A model generated the notes under the pieces. That model was not told the origin of the DNA. It made no database searches and saw only the letters and a program-made list of their open reading frames with translations. This document shows positions 1 through 8,374 of a DNA stretch of 64,000 nucleotides, one piece after another (position 1 is the first letter of the stretch; every line of letters starts with the position of its first letter). The translations under genes were made by a program, and so were the position numbers. Origin of the DNA: JAHDBG01 sp963922315 (GTDB taxonomy: Bacteria; Pseudomonadota; Gammaproteobacteria; Chromatiales; Chromatiaceae); contig CAWUID010000002.1 in the NCBI GenBank assembly GCA_963922315.1, positions 1-64,000 on the forward strand, read 5' to 3'.

Positions 1-71
1 GACGCCGGAATTTAACCGGCCTACCTTCAGGCTCATTTCTGGATTGGAAAATACTTCCATCACCATAGGTC

Positions 72-270
72 GGGGGCGATTCAAACTGATGTGGTGATCT
101 GTTGCCGCAGGCTTTTCGCAAGCGTTATCCCGACCTGCTCTCCGAGGGACGAGTATTCTGGCATACCTCGGAGAACCCCGGTCGGGAAACGTGGAGCCTG
201 ATGTTGACAACAAACATTGGATCTCATCCAGCCCGGCTTACTACTCCACATCAGTTTGAATCACACCCCC
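72..270. repeat. Inverted-repeat element (MITE-like) at the left edge
   Basis: A perfect 17-bp inverted repeat (GATTCAAACTGATGTGG at 78-94, its complement at 246-262) is bracketed on the outside by GGGGG(C) on the left and CCCCC on the right, so the arms extend imperfectly to 72 and 270. The 151-bp spacer has no recognisable gene. Size and terminal inverted repeats suit a non-autonomous miniature transposon. The outer GGGGGC-ATTC pattern resembles the ends of the 160-bp element found twice elsewhere in the window, but the interiors do not match. No clear target duplication was seen. Confidence 0.5.
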
Positions 271-656
271 ACAGGCCAGATTACGCAGCAGAAGCCTCTC
301 TGGTCGATCAGTTGATTGATCATTGCGGCGGGCATCCACGCGATTTGTTGCGGCTGCTCAATTATGCGTTTCTGGCGGCAGAGGATGAGGTGTTTGATCA
401 GGCGGCGGTCGAGGATGCGATCAAACAATTAGCCAGTGAGTATCGCCGCTGTCTGACCACAGACGATTATGCCTTTTTGTACCGGATCGATCAGGCGCCA
501 GCCGACGAGACCAGCCAGTCTGATCAGGCACAACGGTTGTTGTATCACCTGGCATTGCTCGAATATAACCGCTACTGGTGGCAATCGCATCCGATTATCC
601 GCACCCTACCCGGCTATCAGCGAGTTGCGCAGGCAGCAACAGATGTCAGCACCTGA
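102..656 (+). pseudogene. C-terminal remnant of an AAA/STAND-type ATPase
   Basis: An open frame of about 184 codons that can only begin at a TTG (102), because an in-frame stop lies at 87-89. From about 275 onward it reads like the helical lid and winged-helix end of an AAA-type ATPase: CGGHPRDLLRLLNYAF is a typical sensor-2/lid segment, followed by LLYHLALLEYN and a C-terminal HPIIRTLPGY. Walker A and B motifs are absent. The first 55 or so residues are encoded by the inverted-repeat element and are probably not part of the original protein. The stop overlaps the next gene by 14 bp, which suggests an ancestral operon of ATPase plus partner. I infer that the 5' part was lost or displaced by the element; a family-level name is not possible. 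Confidence 0.5.
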
Positions 657-1212
657 TCCGGCACTGGCACGTCTCCTGAAGGCGGTGCCGGACAGTCTGC
701 CAGGCTGGCTGACAGATCAGTTGACACCACTCGCCCGGCAACACAGGTTGATTCATGTGTGCACGCCGCTCACCTGGCAACAGGCGCAGCAGGTGGAACG
801 TGATGCCTTTTTTGCTGACCTGAACAATTTGCGTGAATCACTGGCTGCAACCTGTCGCTGCTCTCTGCTGTTCTGGCTGAGTGAAACAGCACCGGCACAA
901 CTGGCGCTGATGGCACCGGATTTATGGAACTGGTGCAGCCTGGTGCTGGATTGCAGCCAACCGCTGCGCCCGGCACGAACCTGGACGCCTCTGCCACACA
1001 CTCCTCTGCAGGCACACACCTGGTCAACTCAACCAGCAGCAAGCCCCGCAGATCATTTGTCCGGGCGAAATCCGCTCGCGCCATCCGCTAAGCATCTGCT
1101 CTCTGCGCTGGATAAGCTACCTTATCAGCAGATCGACCTGCCGGCAGTTCTGGCTGATTTGCGGCGCATACTGCAACCACCCGTACAAACCGATGAACAG
1201 ACAGGAGAATAA
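643..1212 (+). CDS. Hypothetical partner of the upstream ATPase (STAND-associated module)
   Basis: About 189 aa from the ATG at 643, which overlaps the preceding stop by 14 bp. The longer upstream frame (from 469) is only a shadow of the ATPase gene. No enzyme motif is visible. The central segment, with NLRESL followed by LLFWLSE and APDLWNW, resembles a short module often seen in bacterial STAND/TPR proteins (pattern N-x-x-R-x-x-L ... LxLWL ... APDxWxW). The C-terminal 60 residues are Pro-, Ala- and Ser-rich. Translational coupling to the ATPase and the adjoining rpn-type gene suggests an accessory or conflict-system locus, but that is inference. Confidence 0.45.
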   Translation: MSAPDPALARLLKAVPDSLPGWLTDQLTPLARQHRLIHVCTPLTWQQAQQVERDAFFADLNNLRESLAATCRCSLLFWLSETAPAQLALMAPDLWNWCSLVLDCSQPLRPARTWTPLPHTPLQAHTWSTQPAASPADHLSGRNPLAPSAKHLLSALDKLPYQQIDLPAVLADLRRILQPPVQTDEQTGE

Positions 1213-1215
1213 AAT

Positions 1216-2154
1216 ATGCCACGCAAACTGATCAGCTTTGACTGGGCTATGAAGAAGTTACTCAGAAGCAAGGCAAACTTTGACATTCTGGACGGCTTTC
1301 TGAGCGAGCTGCTGAAAGAAGATATACAGATTATGGCGGTACTCGAAAGTGAAAGTAACAAGGAACACCGCCAGGATAAGTTTAACCGGGTTGATCTGAA
1401 AGTCAGAAATCAGCATGATGACATTATCATTATTGAAGTGCAGTACGAACGTGAATTTGATTACCTGCAAAGAATCCTGTTTGGCACTTCAAAAGTGATT
1501 ACTGAACACCTGCACGAAAGTGATCCTTACTCGAAGATTGTGAAAGTGATTTCAGTTAATGTATTGTATTTTGATCTGGGACAGGGCGAGGATTATATCT
1601 ATCATGGCAAAACGACCTTTCATGGTTTACATCACCAGGATACCTTGCAGTTATCGAAAGATCAGCAGGAACTATACAATAAAAATAAAATCAACGAGAT
1701 ATTTCCGGAGTACTATCTGATCAGAGTGAACAATTTTAATGATATTGCCAGAGACACACTGGATGAGTGGGTGTACTTCCTGAAAAATGAAGAAATCAAA
1801 GAAAATTTCAGAGCGAAAGGTCTGAAAAAAGCCAAACAGGCTCTGGATATTCTGAAACTGCCGGAGACAGAACGGCTGGCATATGAAAGATACCGGAATG
1901 ATCTGCACTATCAGGCCAGCATGGTCGAATCATCCTATACCGTTGGCATTCAGAAAGGGATTAAGAAAGGCATCAAGCAAGGCATCAAGCAAGGCAGAGA
2001 ACAAGGCAGGAAAGAAGGTGTTAAAGAAGGCAGGAAAGAACGAAATATTGAAATAGCTGTAAGTCTGCTAGCCGCAGGTATACTTGATATACAAGCGATC
2101 GCCGAAATCACTGAGCTCACCTTAAAAGAGGTGGAAGCCTTAAACGCAACATAG
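1216..2154 (+). CDS. Rpn-family recombination-promoting nuclease / PD-(D/E)XK transposase-like protein
   Basis: A 312-aa protein starting at ATG 1216 behind AGGAG. The nuclease core is visible as D in NRVDLKV followed by IIIIEVQYE, matching the D...(D/E)-x-(K/Q) arrangement of the PDDEXK_2/Rpn group (YhgA-like). The C-terminus has a run of near-identical 4-residue units (KGIKKGIKQG..., REQGRKEG...) at about residues 245-275, a G/K/E-rich coiled segment typical of these proteins. Rpn proteins in E. coli are DNA endonucleases that stimulate RecA-independent recombination. The start is only 3 bp after the preceding stop, so co-transcription is likely. A second, broken member lies at 59829-60865. 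Confidence 0.85.
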   Translation: MPRKLISFDWAMKKLLRSKANFDILDGFLSELLKEDIQIMAVLESESNKEHRQDKFNRVDLKVRNQHDDIIIIEVQYEREFDYLQRILFGTSKVITEHLHESDPYSKIVKVISVNVLYFDLGQGEDYIYHGKTTFHGLHHQDTLQLSKDQQELYNKNKINEIFPEYYLIRVNNFNDIARDTLDEWVYFLKNEEIKENFRAKGLKKAKQALDILKLPETERLAYERYRNDLHYQASMVESSYTVGIQKGIKKGIKQGIKQGREQGRKEGVKEGRKERNIEIAVSLLAAGILDIQAIAEITELTLKEVEALNAT

Positions 2155-2226
2155 TCTGATATTCTGCATCACAAATTGTGAAGCCAGACGATGATATCAA
2201 CTGTCACCATCAATCAGGGTTAAACA

Positions 2227-3117
2227 ATGCTTATTTTACTCACTGGTTCATCTGGTCTGATCGGACGCAGGCTGCAGACTGACCTGGCTGCAGCCGGACA
2301 CCAGGTAATCTGTTTGTTGCGCCAACCACATGGCGATAACGATTGTTTCTGGCAACCGGAGCGCGATCTGGTGCAGTTAGCACCAGATATCCGGCTGGAT
2401 GCGGTGATTCATCTGGCTGGCGCCGGGATTGCTGAGGGTCGATGGACACAACGCAGAAAAAATCTGATCCGGGACAGCCGGGTGCAGGGTACGGCGGTGT
2501 TATGCCGACATCTGGCACAGCTTGCGCATCCGCCAAAGGTGTTGTTATCCGGCTCGGCGATCGGTTTTTACGGCGATACTCAGGCGGAGTCGGTGGATGA
2601 ATCTGCCCCGGCTGGCACAGGCTTTCTGGCCGAAGTAGCACAAGCCTGGGAAGCAGCGACACAGCCGGCGCAGGCGGCTGGTATCCGCACGATCCATCTG
2701 CGTACCGGGATTGTGCTGAGCCCGGACGGCGGCGCACTCAAAAATCTGTTGTTGCCATTCCGGCTCGGCCTGGGTGGCCGGATCGGTTCTGGCCAGCAAT
2801 ATATGAGCTGGGTCAGCCTGCCGGATATCTCGCGCATGATTCAGTTTGTGCTGACGCAGGAGTCGTTCAATGGACCGGTGAATCTGGTCTCACCGAACCC
2901 GGTCACCCAACAAACTTTTGCGCAAACGTTAGGCCGCGTATTGAGTCGCCCTACCTGCCTGCCACTACCAGCAGGCGCCGCCCGTCTGTTGCTCGGTGAG
3001 ATGGCAGATGCTCTGTTACTCGCCAGTCATCGCGTGCAGCCGCACGTGCTGCAGAAGGCGGGTTATCCGTTTGTCTCTGCCGACCTGGAGCCGGCCCTGG
3101 CCAGTCTGCTGACATAA
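2227..3117 (+). CDS. TIGR01777-type NAD(P)-dependent epimerase (SDR39U1/YfcH-like)
   Basis: A 296-aa protein with an N-terminal Rossmann motif TGSSGLIGRRL (residues about 6-16), followed by DAVIHLAGAGIAEGRW and RTGIVLSPDGGAL, which are diagnostic for the TIGR01777 branch of extended short-chain dehydrogenases. The C-terminal DUF1731-like part contains HRVQPHVLQKAGY. Length matches the family (about 295-305). The substrate of these proteins is not established. ATG 2227 follows AGGG. It stands alone between the rpn gene and the toxin-antitoxin pair. Confidence 0.88.
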   Translation: MLILLTGSSGLIGRRLQTDLAAAGHQVICLLRQPHGDNDCFWQPERDLVQLAPDIRLDAVIHLAGAGIAEGRWTQRRKNLIRDSRVQGTAVLCRHLAQLAHPPKVLLSGSAIGFYGDTQAESVDESAPAGTGFLAEVAQAWEAATQPAQAAGIRTIHLRTGIVLSPDGGALKNLLLPFRLGLGGRIGSGQQYMSWVSLPDISRMIQFVLTQESFNGPVNLVSPNPVTQQTFAQTLGRVLSRPTCLPLPAGAARLLLGEMADALLLASHRVQPHVLQKAGYPFVSADLEPALASLLT

Positions 3118-3256
3118 CTTTGTGGACGCTTATGATCAGGTCTTCTGTATCGAAATACGGGCTTCGTGTCATGATTTTGCGTTTATTGCGAATATGACCA
3201 GGTCAGCGTACACTCATCTGGATGGTGAAGGTGGCGATATAAACCGGAGAAATATC

Positions 3257-3712
3257 ATGATGACAGAACAAAAACACCAGCATGACGTGTTAAGCGCCCG
3301 GCATATGGCACTGGCTGCAGGCAGCAGTGATATTCTGAAAAATGTTTCAGGATATGGAGACACAGCTACGTTGCAATGGCTTGAACAAGCCACAGAGGTG
3401 ACAGTACCCGGCAGGGCAATCGCTCTGTTTTCCGATATTCTGCAATATATGGCTGAAGGTAAAGATATTGCGGTTATGCCGCTGGACAAAGAACTAACCA
3501 CGCAACAGGCAGCCGATATGTTGCAGGTTTCACGCCCCTTTCTGATTGACCATATTCTGCAGGCAGGTAAGTTACGTTTTCATAAAACCGGCAATCGCCG
3601 AAAAATCTTATTACAGGACGTCATCACTTACCGGAAACAACAACAACAAGCCAGCCGTAAGATTCTGGCTGAGCTGGCTGAACAGTCACAGGCATCAGAT
3701 ATGTTGGGTTAA
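3257..3712 (+). CDS. Excisionase-type HTH antitoxin of a PIN toxin pair
   Basis: About 151 aa from the ATG doublet at 3257, chosen because of the GGAG at 3247; an upstream extension to 3122 in the same frame has no family character. The C-terminal half contains TTQQAADMLQVSRPFL and KTGNRRKILLQDVITY, the MerR/excisionase-like helix-turn-helix with a wing. The N-terminal 80 residues are variable. The next gene, a PIN ribonuclease, begins 3 bp downstream, so this is best read as the antitoxin and autorepressor of a type II module. The assignment rests on context plus the HTH. Confidence 0.78.
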   Translation: MMTEQKHQHDVLSARHMALAAGSSDILKNVSGYGDTATLQWLEQATEVTVPGRAIALFSDILQYMAEGKDIAVMPLDKELTTQQAADMLQVSRPFLIDHILQAGKLRFHKTGNRRKILLQDVITYRKQQQQASRKILAELAEQSQASDMLG

Positions 3713-3715
3713 TGT

Positions 3716-4294
3716 ATGGGTTACACCGTTATCTTCGATTCTAATGTGTTATACCCTGCTGCCTTGAGAAGTATTCTGATGTATCTGGCAACATCGGGTC
3801 TGTTTCGGGCACAGTGGACATGGGAAATTCATGAAGAATGGATTCGCAATCTGCTTATAAAAAGACCTGACCTCAACAGAAAGCAGCTTGAAGCACAAAG
3901 AGATTTGATGATCCGGGCAATTCCGGATTCTGTGCTCTCCGGATACGATGCCATTGTGCCGCTTCTGACATTACCAGACCCGGATGACCGCCATGTATTA
4001 GCTGCTGCGATTTATGCAAAAGCAGAACGGATTATTACCGCTAGTCTGCGAGACTTTCCTGCAGAAGTACTCACCAGATATCAATGTATCGCGCAACATC
4101 CTGATGATTTTATCGTCAGCTTACTGGATGACGAGACTGATCAGGTTCTGCAGATATTTGAACAGGATCGTGCCCACTATCGAAACCCGCCTTATACATC
4201 TGAAGGCTACAGGACGCTTCTGCAACGCCAGGGCCTGATAAAAACCTGCATGGTTCTGAAAACCATGATGAACACATCACACCAGACAGACTGA
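3716..4294 (+). CDS. PIN-domain ribonuclease toxin
   Basis: A 192-aa protein. The PIN fold is indicated by the N-terminal VIFDSNVLYPAALR with a catalytic Asp near residue 8, a central Glu region (EIHEEWIRNL) and a second acidic cluster LPDPDDRHVLAAAI at about residues 83-96, followed by ITASLRDF. This arrangement matches the PIN_3-type toxins paired with excisionase-like antitoxins. Such toxins are Mg-dependent RNases; the RNA target is not predictable here. The stop is 2 bp from the convergent end of glcF. An ATG at 3716 with no clear separate SD suggests translational coupling to the antitoxin. Confidence 0.8.
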   Translation: MGYTVIFDSNVLYPAALRSILMYLATSGLFRAQWTWEIHEEWIRNLLIKRPDLNRKQLEAQRDLMIRAIPDSVLSGYDAIVPLLTLPDPDDRHVLAAAIYAKAERIITASLRDFPAEVLTRYQCIAQHPDDFIVSLLDDETDQVLQIFEQDRAHYRNPPYTSEGYRTLLQRQGLIKTCMVLKTMMNTSHQTD

Positions 4295-4296
4295 AA

Positions 4297-5571
4297 TCAC
4301 CCGATTCCAAGGCTTTCTGCCAGTAGTTCTGCCGGGTGCCTGACGTTTATCGTCTGGCCTTGCTGTTGTAGTCCTTCAGCAAGATGTAGTGCGCAACCCA
4401 CATTCGTGGTCACCAGATGGGTCGCTGTGTCGGGTACTCGGTCCAACATCGGCTGGCGCAGCGCGATCGCCTGTCCGCGCTGCCGGATCAGGTGATCGCC
4501 GGCTGCACCGCAACATCCGTCGGCGAGTGTCTGCACTTGCATCTGCGGGATGCAGGCCAGCAGGTCGGCGACTGCCCGCCCGGCACGTGAGGTGCAAGGT
4601 TGATGCAGCACAACACTATACGGCAGCGGTCGCCAGTTAAGTTGATGTAATGCAGCCTGGTGTTGTGCCAGGAAGGTGACGATATCGGTCAGCGCCAGGG
4701 GGCTGCCCGCCACGCAGCCACTGGCGATGCTGATAATTGCTTCTGTACCGGCAAACGCGGTCCGGTTTTGTTGTTCACTAGTGTCTGCCTGTTGTTGCGC
4801 ACCCTGATGCACAGCCAGGGCGCCGCAACAGCCTTGTTGCGGCGGTATTTCCAGGGTATAGCCGAGTGCATTCAGCAAGCGGATGCTGGCCCACAGGGCG
4901 TTTGCCTGCACGGCACGTGTGGCACAGCCGAGCAGCAGGCCCAGACGACGCGGTGAGGTTGTGGCAGTAGGTGGGTAAGTGCCACTATCTGGCAAAGGGA
5001 GTTGCGGACTGGGGCGCACGCCGTGCGCCCGTACGCAGAGGTGGGGGCTACTGGCTGGCAGAGGGGGTTGTAAATCAGGGCACACATCGTGCGCCCGTAC
5101 GCAGGGGTAGGTGCCGATGGGTGGCAGGGGGGATTGCAGACCCAGTGCACGGGCAAGGCGGATCGGCAGCGGCCAGTGGCGCCAGTCCGGCAATCTGCGT
5201 GCCATGGCTGCTACCCGTGTCAGCCATGCCGGATGATGTAACAAGGCACGAGCCCAGTGTATCCGGCTTGGCCAACGTTGGCGAATGCCGTGCAGCAGGC
5301 GGGTGTAAGGTACCCGGGAGGGGCAAACGGTTTCGCAACGTCCGCAGGTCAGGCAGCTGTCTAAATGTCGCCGGACGCTCGCATTGATCGTGATCTGTTC
5401 TTTCAGCAGGGCTTCTGCCAAAGCGATTCGTCCACGTGGCGATTCGTTTTCGTCGGCATGGTGCTGATAGGTCGGGCAATGTGGCAGACACAGGGCACAT
5501 TTGACACATTGATCTGCTGCTGCCAGCAACGTTGCGGTGGTCTGTTCTGCGTAGCGCTCTGTCTGCCGCAC
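4297..5571 (-). CDS. glcF: Glycolate oxidase iron-sulfur subunit
   Basis: A 424-aa protein with two [4Fe-4S] motifs near the N-terminus (CVKCALCLPHCPTY at about residues 22-35 and CLTCGRCETVCPS at about 73-85) and two CCG-type motifs (GCCGALAVHQG and GCCGAAGDH), as in GlcF/DUF3390-type electron-transfer subunits. It passes electrons from the GlcD/E flavoprotein to the membrane; glcD and glcE are not in this window. It is slightly longer than usual (about 405 aa) because of an in-frame insertion of 22-residue repeats between the Fe-S half and the first CCG domain. It lies 6 bp after ileS on the same strand. Confidence 0.9.
   Translation of the reverse strand: MRQTERYAEQTTATLLAAADQCVKCALCLPHCPTYQHHADENESPRGRIALAEALLKEQITINASVRRHLDSCLTCGRCETVCPSRVPYTRLLHGIRQRWPSRIHWARALLHHPAWLTRVAAMARRLPDWRHWPLPIRLARALGLQSPLPPIGTYPCVRAHDVCPDLQPPLPASSPHLCVRAHGVRPSPQLPLPDSGTYPPTATTSPRRLGLLLGCATRAVQANALWASIRLLNALGYTLEIPPQQGCCGALAVHQGAQQQADTSEQQNRTAFAGTEAIISIASGCVAGSPLALTDIVTFLAQHQAALHQLNWRPLPYSVVLHQPCTSRAGRAVADLLACIPQMQVQTLADGCCGAAGDHLIRQRGQAIALRQPMLDRVPDTATHLVTTNVGCALHLAEGLQQQGQTINVRHPAELLAESLGIG
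4980..5150 (-). repeat. In-frame 66-bp tandem repeat with palindromes inside glcF
   Basis: Two and a half units of exactly 66 bp (the phase marker TGGCA recurs at 4990, 5056 and 5122). Each full unit carries a palindrome; in the first it is perfect, GGGCGCAC (5012-5019) with GTGCGCCC (5023-5030) and a 3-nt loop. Because 66 is a multiple of three the frame stays open and encodes 22-residue units of the kind LQPPLPASSPHLCVRAHGVR. Proline-rich, non-conserved sequence in a linker suggests insertion and duplication of a REP-like palindrome that the protein tolerates. Confidence 0.75.
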
Positions 5572-5577
5572 GCTGGT

Positions 5578-8367
5578 TCAGGCCTGTTGTCGCTGCTCGC
5601 CGATTCCTGCGACATTCTGTACACAGCGCACGCATAGGTCCGGATGATGTGGATCCTGCCCGATGTCTGGCCGGTGATGCCAGCAACGCGGGCATTTCGG
5701 GTGCACACTGGCTTGTATTTCCAGTTTCAGCCCGGGGTGGTCTGTGGCAACTGCGGTGGCCGGTGCCTGCGCTAGCGGTCGTACCTGCGCTGCCGAGGTG
5801 ATCAGCACGAAACGCAGTTCGTCACCCAGGAAGGCGAGTGCGGCATTGAGTGCATCGGTGCCATAGACGGTCACTTCAGCGTCCAGCCCTGAGCCGATCG
5901 CGCCTGCCTTGCGCAAGGTTTCCAGTTGTTTGCTGACCGCTGCGCGGACTTGTATCACTTGCTCCCAGCGGGTTCGCATCTGCGGGTCGTCCAGTGGCTG
6001 CAAGGCCTGGTACCAGGTCTCAAGAAATACTGAATCTGATCGATCACCTGGCAGGTGTTGCCAGGCTTCGTCGGCGGTATAGCTCAGTATCGGCGCCAAC
6101 CAGCGCAGCATTGCTTCTGCGATGTGGTGCATCACGGTCTGGCAGGAGCGGCGGCCTACGCTGTCTTTTTGCAGGGTGTATTGTCGGTCTTTGATCACAT
6201 CCAGATAAAAACCACCCAGGTCGGCGACGCAGAAGTTTTGTATTTTCTGGCAGATCTGGTGGAAGTGGTAGTTCTGGTAGGCGTCAATGATGTCAGCCTG
6301 GAGTTGCCAGGTGCGATCCAGTATCCAGCGGTCTAACGTCAGCAGTTCCGGATACGCAACCTGGTGTTGGGTCGGCTGATAGTCGTGCAGGTTCGCCAGC
6401 AGGAAGCGCACGGTGTTGCGAACACGCCGATACGCATCGGTTGTGCGTTTCAGAATTTCGTCTGATACAGTCATTTCACCACGATAGTCAGTCGCAGCGA
6501 CCCACCAGCGAATAATGTCGGCACCCAGCGTTTTTTGTATTTTTTGCGGACTGACCACGTTGCCCAGCGATTTGGACATTTTTTTGCCCTGCGCATCGAC
6601 GGTAAAACCGTGTGTCAGGCACGCTTTGTAGGGTGCCTTACCGTACATCGCAACTGAACTCAGTAACGAGGACTGGAACCAGCCTCGATGCTGGTCTGAG
6701 CCTTCCAGGTACAGGTCTGCCGGGCTGCGCAGTTCTGCCCGTTGTTGCAGCACAGCAGCATGGGTCACGCCGGAGTCGAACCAAACGTCCAGTGTGTCGG
6801 TGACTTTGTCGTAATCTGCTGCGTCTGCACCCAGTAGTTCTTCCGGTTCCAGGTCGTACCAGGCTTGGATGCCCGCCTGTTCCACTCGTTTCGCCACGGT
6901 TTCCAGTAAGCTGGCGGTCTGCGGGTGTAGCTCGCCGGTTTGTTTGTGCATAAACAGGGCGATCGGTACTCCCCAGGTTCGCTGGCGTGAGATGCACCAG
7001 TCAGGTCGGTTGTCCAACATGCCCTGAATTCGGGCCTTGCCCCAACCGGGTACCCAATCAACTTGTTCGGTTTCGTGTTGCGCCTGCTGGCGCAGTCCCT
7101 CCATGCTGATGAACCATTGGGCCGTCGTCCGGAAGATGACCGGAGTTTTGTGACGCCAGCACATCGGGTAGCTGTGTTGGATCTGTGCTGCGTGTACCAG
7201 TTTACCGTTTTGTTGCAGTTGTTCGATCACGGCCGGATTCGCCTTCAGCACATGCAGGCCAGCAAACAGTTCGGTGTCCGGATAAAAGCAACCGTTCGCA
7301 CCCACCGGGCCTTCGCTTGGCAGGCCGTATTGCTGCCCCACCACAAAATCTTCTACACCATGTGCCGGTGCGGTATGCACTGCGCCAGTGCCAGCATCTA
7401 AGGTGACGTATTCGCCGAGGATGATCGGCACCTGGCGATCATACAGCGGGTGTTGCACCTGCTGGCCTGCCAGGTCGGCACCAGTGCACTGACCGATCAC
7501 CTGGTAATCGCTGAGCTGCCAGCGCTGTACGACCGCATCCAGCAGACCAGCAGCTACAATCAGGTGTTCTGTATTCGCCCGCACCAGGACGTAATCCAGC
7601 GTCGGGTGCAATGCGACTGCCTGGTTCGCAGGCAAGGTCCAGGGAGTGGTCGTCCAGATCACGACGGACAAGTCTGTGACTTCGACGCCAAACAGGCCCG
7701 CCATCGCTGCCGGATCGACTGCACTGAAGCGCACATCAATCGCAGGCGAAGTTTTGTCGTGATATTCCACTTCAGCTTCTGCCAGGGCAGACCGACAATC
7801 GGTACACCAGTGTACCGGTCGTGCACCGCGCAGCAGATGGCCATTCTCTACAATCTGACCCAGAGCGCGGATGATGTTCGCTTCCTGAACCGGTTCCATC
7901 GTCAGGTAGGGTTTCTCCCAGTCTCCCAGCACACCCAACCGCTCGAAGTCTGCCTTTTGCCGCGCCACCTGTTTACCGGCATATTCCCGACAGGCGGTAC
8001 GAAATTCAGCCGCACTTACTTTCTGACCCGGCTTGCCGATCTTTTTTTCGACCTGCAGTTCTATCGGCAGACCATGGCAGTCCCAGCCTGGCACGTAGGG
8101 CGCATCATATCCATCCAGGGTACGACCCTTGATGATGATATCTTTCAGGATTTTGTTGACCGCATGTCCGATGTGGATGTCGCCATTCGCATACGGCGGG
8201 CCATCATGCAGTATGTAGGTCGGGCTCCCTGCCCGCGCGGCGCGGATTCGGGCATATAACCCGATCTGTTGCCAGTGACGCAGCCGCTCCGGCTCCCGTT
8301 GCGCTAGATTCGCCTTCATCGGAAAGGCGGTGTGTGGCAGGTTCAGCGTGTCTTTATAGGTGCTCAT
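5578..8367 (-). CDS. ileS: Isoleucyl-tRNA synthetase
   Basis: A 929-aa class I synthetase. The start is the ATG at 8365-8367 (protein begins MSTYKDTLNLPHTAFPM), not an upstream frame reaching into thiG. The HIGH motif appears as GPPYANGDIHIGHAVNK at about residues 55-70 and KMSKS as GKKMSKSLGN at about 592-601. CISRQRTWGVPIALF and the editing region with TTPWTLPANQAV are present, and the C-terminal zinc finger is seen as CPRC...CVRC. Length fits the bacterial type 1 enzyme. It charges tRNA-Ile in the cytoplasm. Likely co-transcribed with thiG upstream (7 bp gap) and glcF downstream. Confidence 0.97.
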   Translation of the reverse strand: MSTYKDTLNLPHTAFPMKANLAQREPERLRHWQQIGLYARIRAARAGSPTYILHDGPPYANGDIHIGHAVNKILKDIIIKGRTLDGYDAPYVPGWDCHGLPIELQVEKKIGKPGQKVSAAEFRTACREYAGKQVARQKADFERLGVLGDWEKPYLTMEPVQEANIIRALGQIVENGHLLRGARPVHWCTDCRSALAEAEVEYHDKTSPAIDVRFSAVDPAAMAGLFGVEVTDLSVVIWTTTPWTLPANQAVALHPTLDYVLVRANTEHLIVAAGLLDAVVQRWQLSDYQVIGQCTGADLAGQQVQHPLYDRQVPIILGEYVTLDAGTGAVHTAPAHGVEDFVVGQQYGLPSEGPVGANGCFYPDTELFAGLHVLKANPAVIEQLQQNGKLVHAAQIQHSYPMCWRHKTPVIFRTTAQWFISMEGLRQQAQHETEQVDWVPGWGKARIQGMLDNRPDWCISRQRTWGVPIALFMHKQTGELHPQTASLLETVAKRVEQAGIQAWYDLEPEELLGADAADYDKVTDTLDVWFDSGVTHAAVLQQRAELRSPADLYLEGSDQHRGWFQSSLLSSVAMYGKAPYKACLTHGFTVDAQGKKMSKSLGNVVSPQKIQKTLGADIIRWWVAATDYRGEMTVSDEILKRTTDAYRRVRNTVRFLLANLHDYQPTQHQVAYPELLTLDRWILDRTWQLQADIIDAYQNYHFHQICQKIQNFCVADLGGFYLDVIKDRQYTLQKDSVGRRSCQTVMHHIAEAMLRWLAPILSYTADEAWQHLPGDRSDSVFLETWYQALQPLDDPQMRTRWEQVIQVRAAVSKQLETLRKAGAIGSGLDAEVTVYGTDALNAALAFLGDELRFVLITSAAQVRPLAQAPATAVATDHPGLKLEIQASVHPKCPRCWHHRPDIGQDPHHPDLCVRCVQNVAGIGEQRQQA

Positions 8368-8374
8368 GAGGTCT

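Noticed and set aside
1..93. Open frame from the window start ending at a stop at 94-96
   Set aside because: Only about 30 codons, partly within the inverted-repeat arm, no recognisable homology.
4980..5150. CRISPR-like array
   Set aside because: Only two and a half tandem 66-bp units without unique spacers, in frame within glcF.
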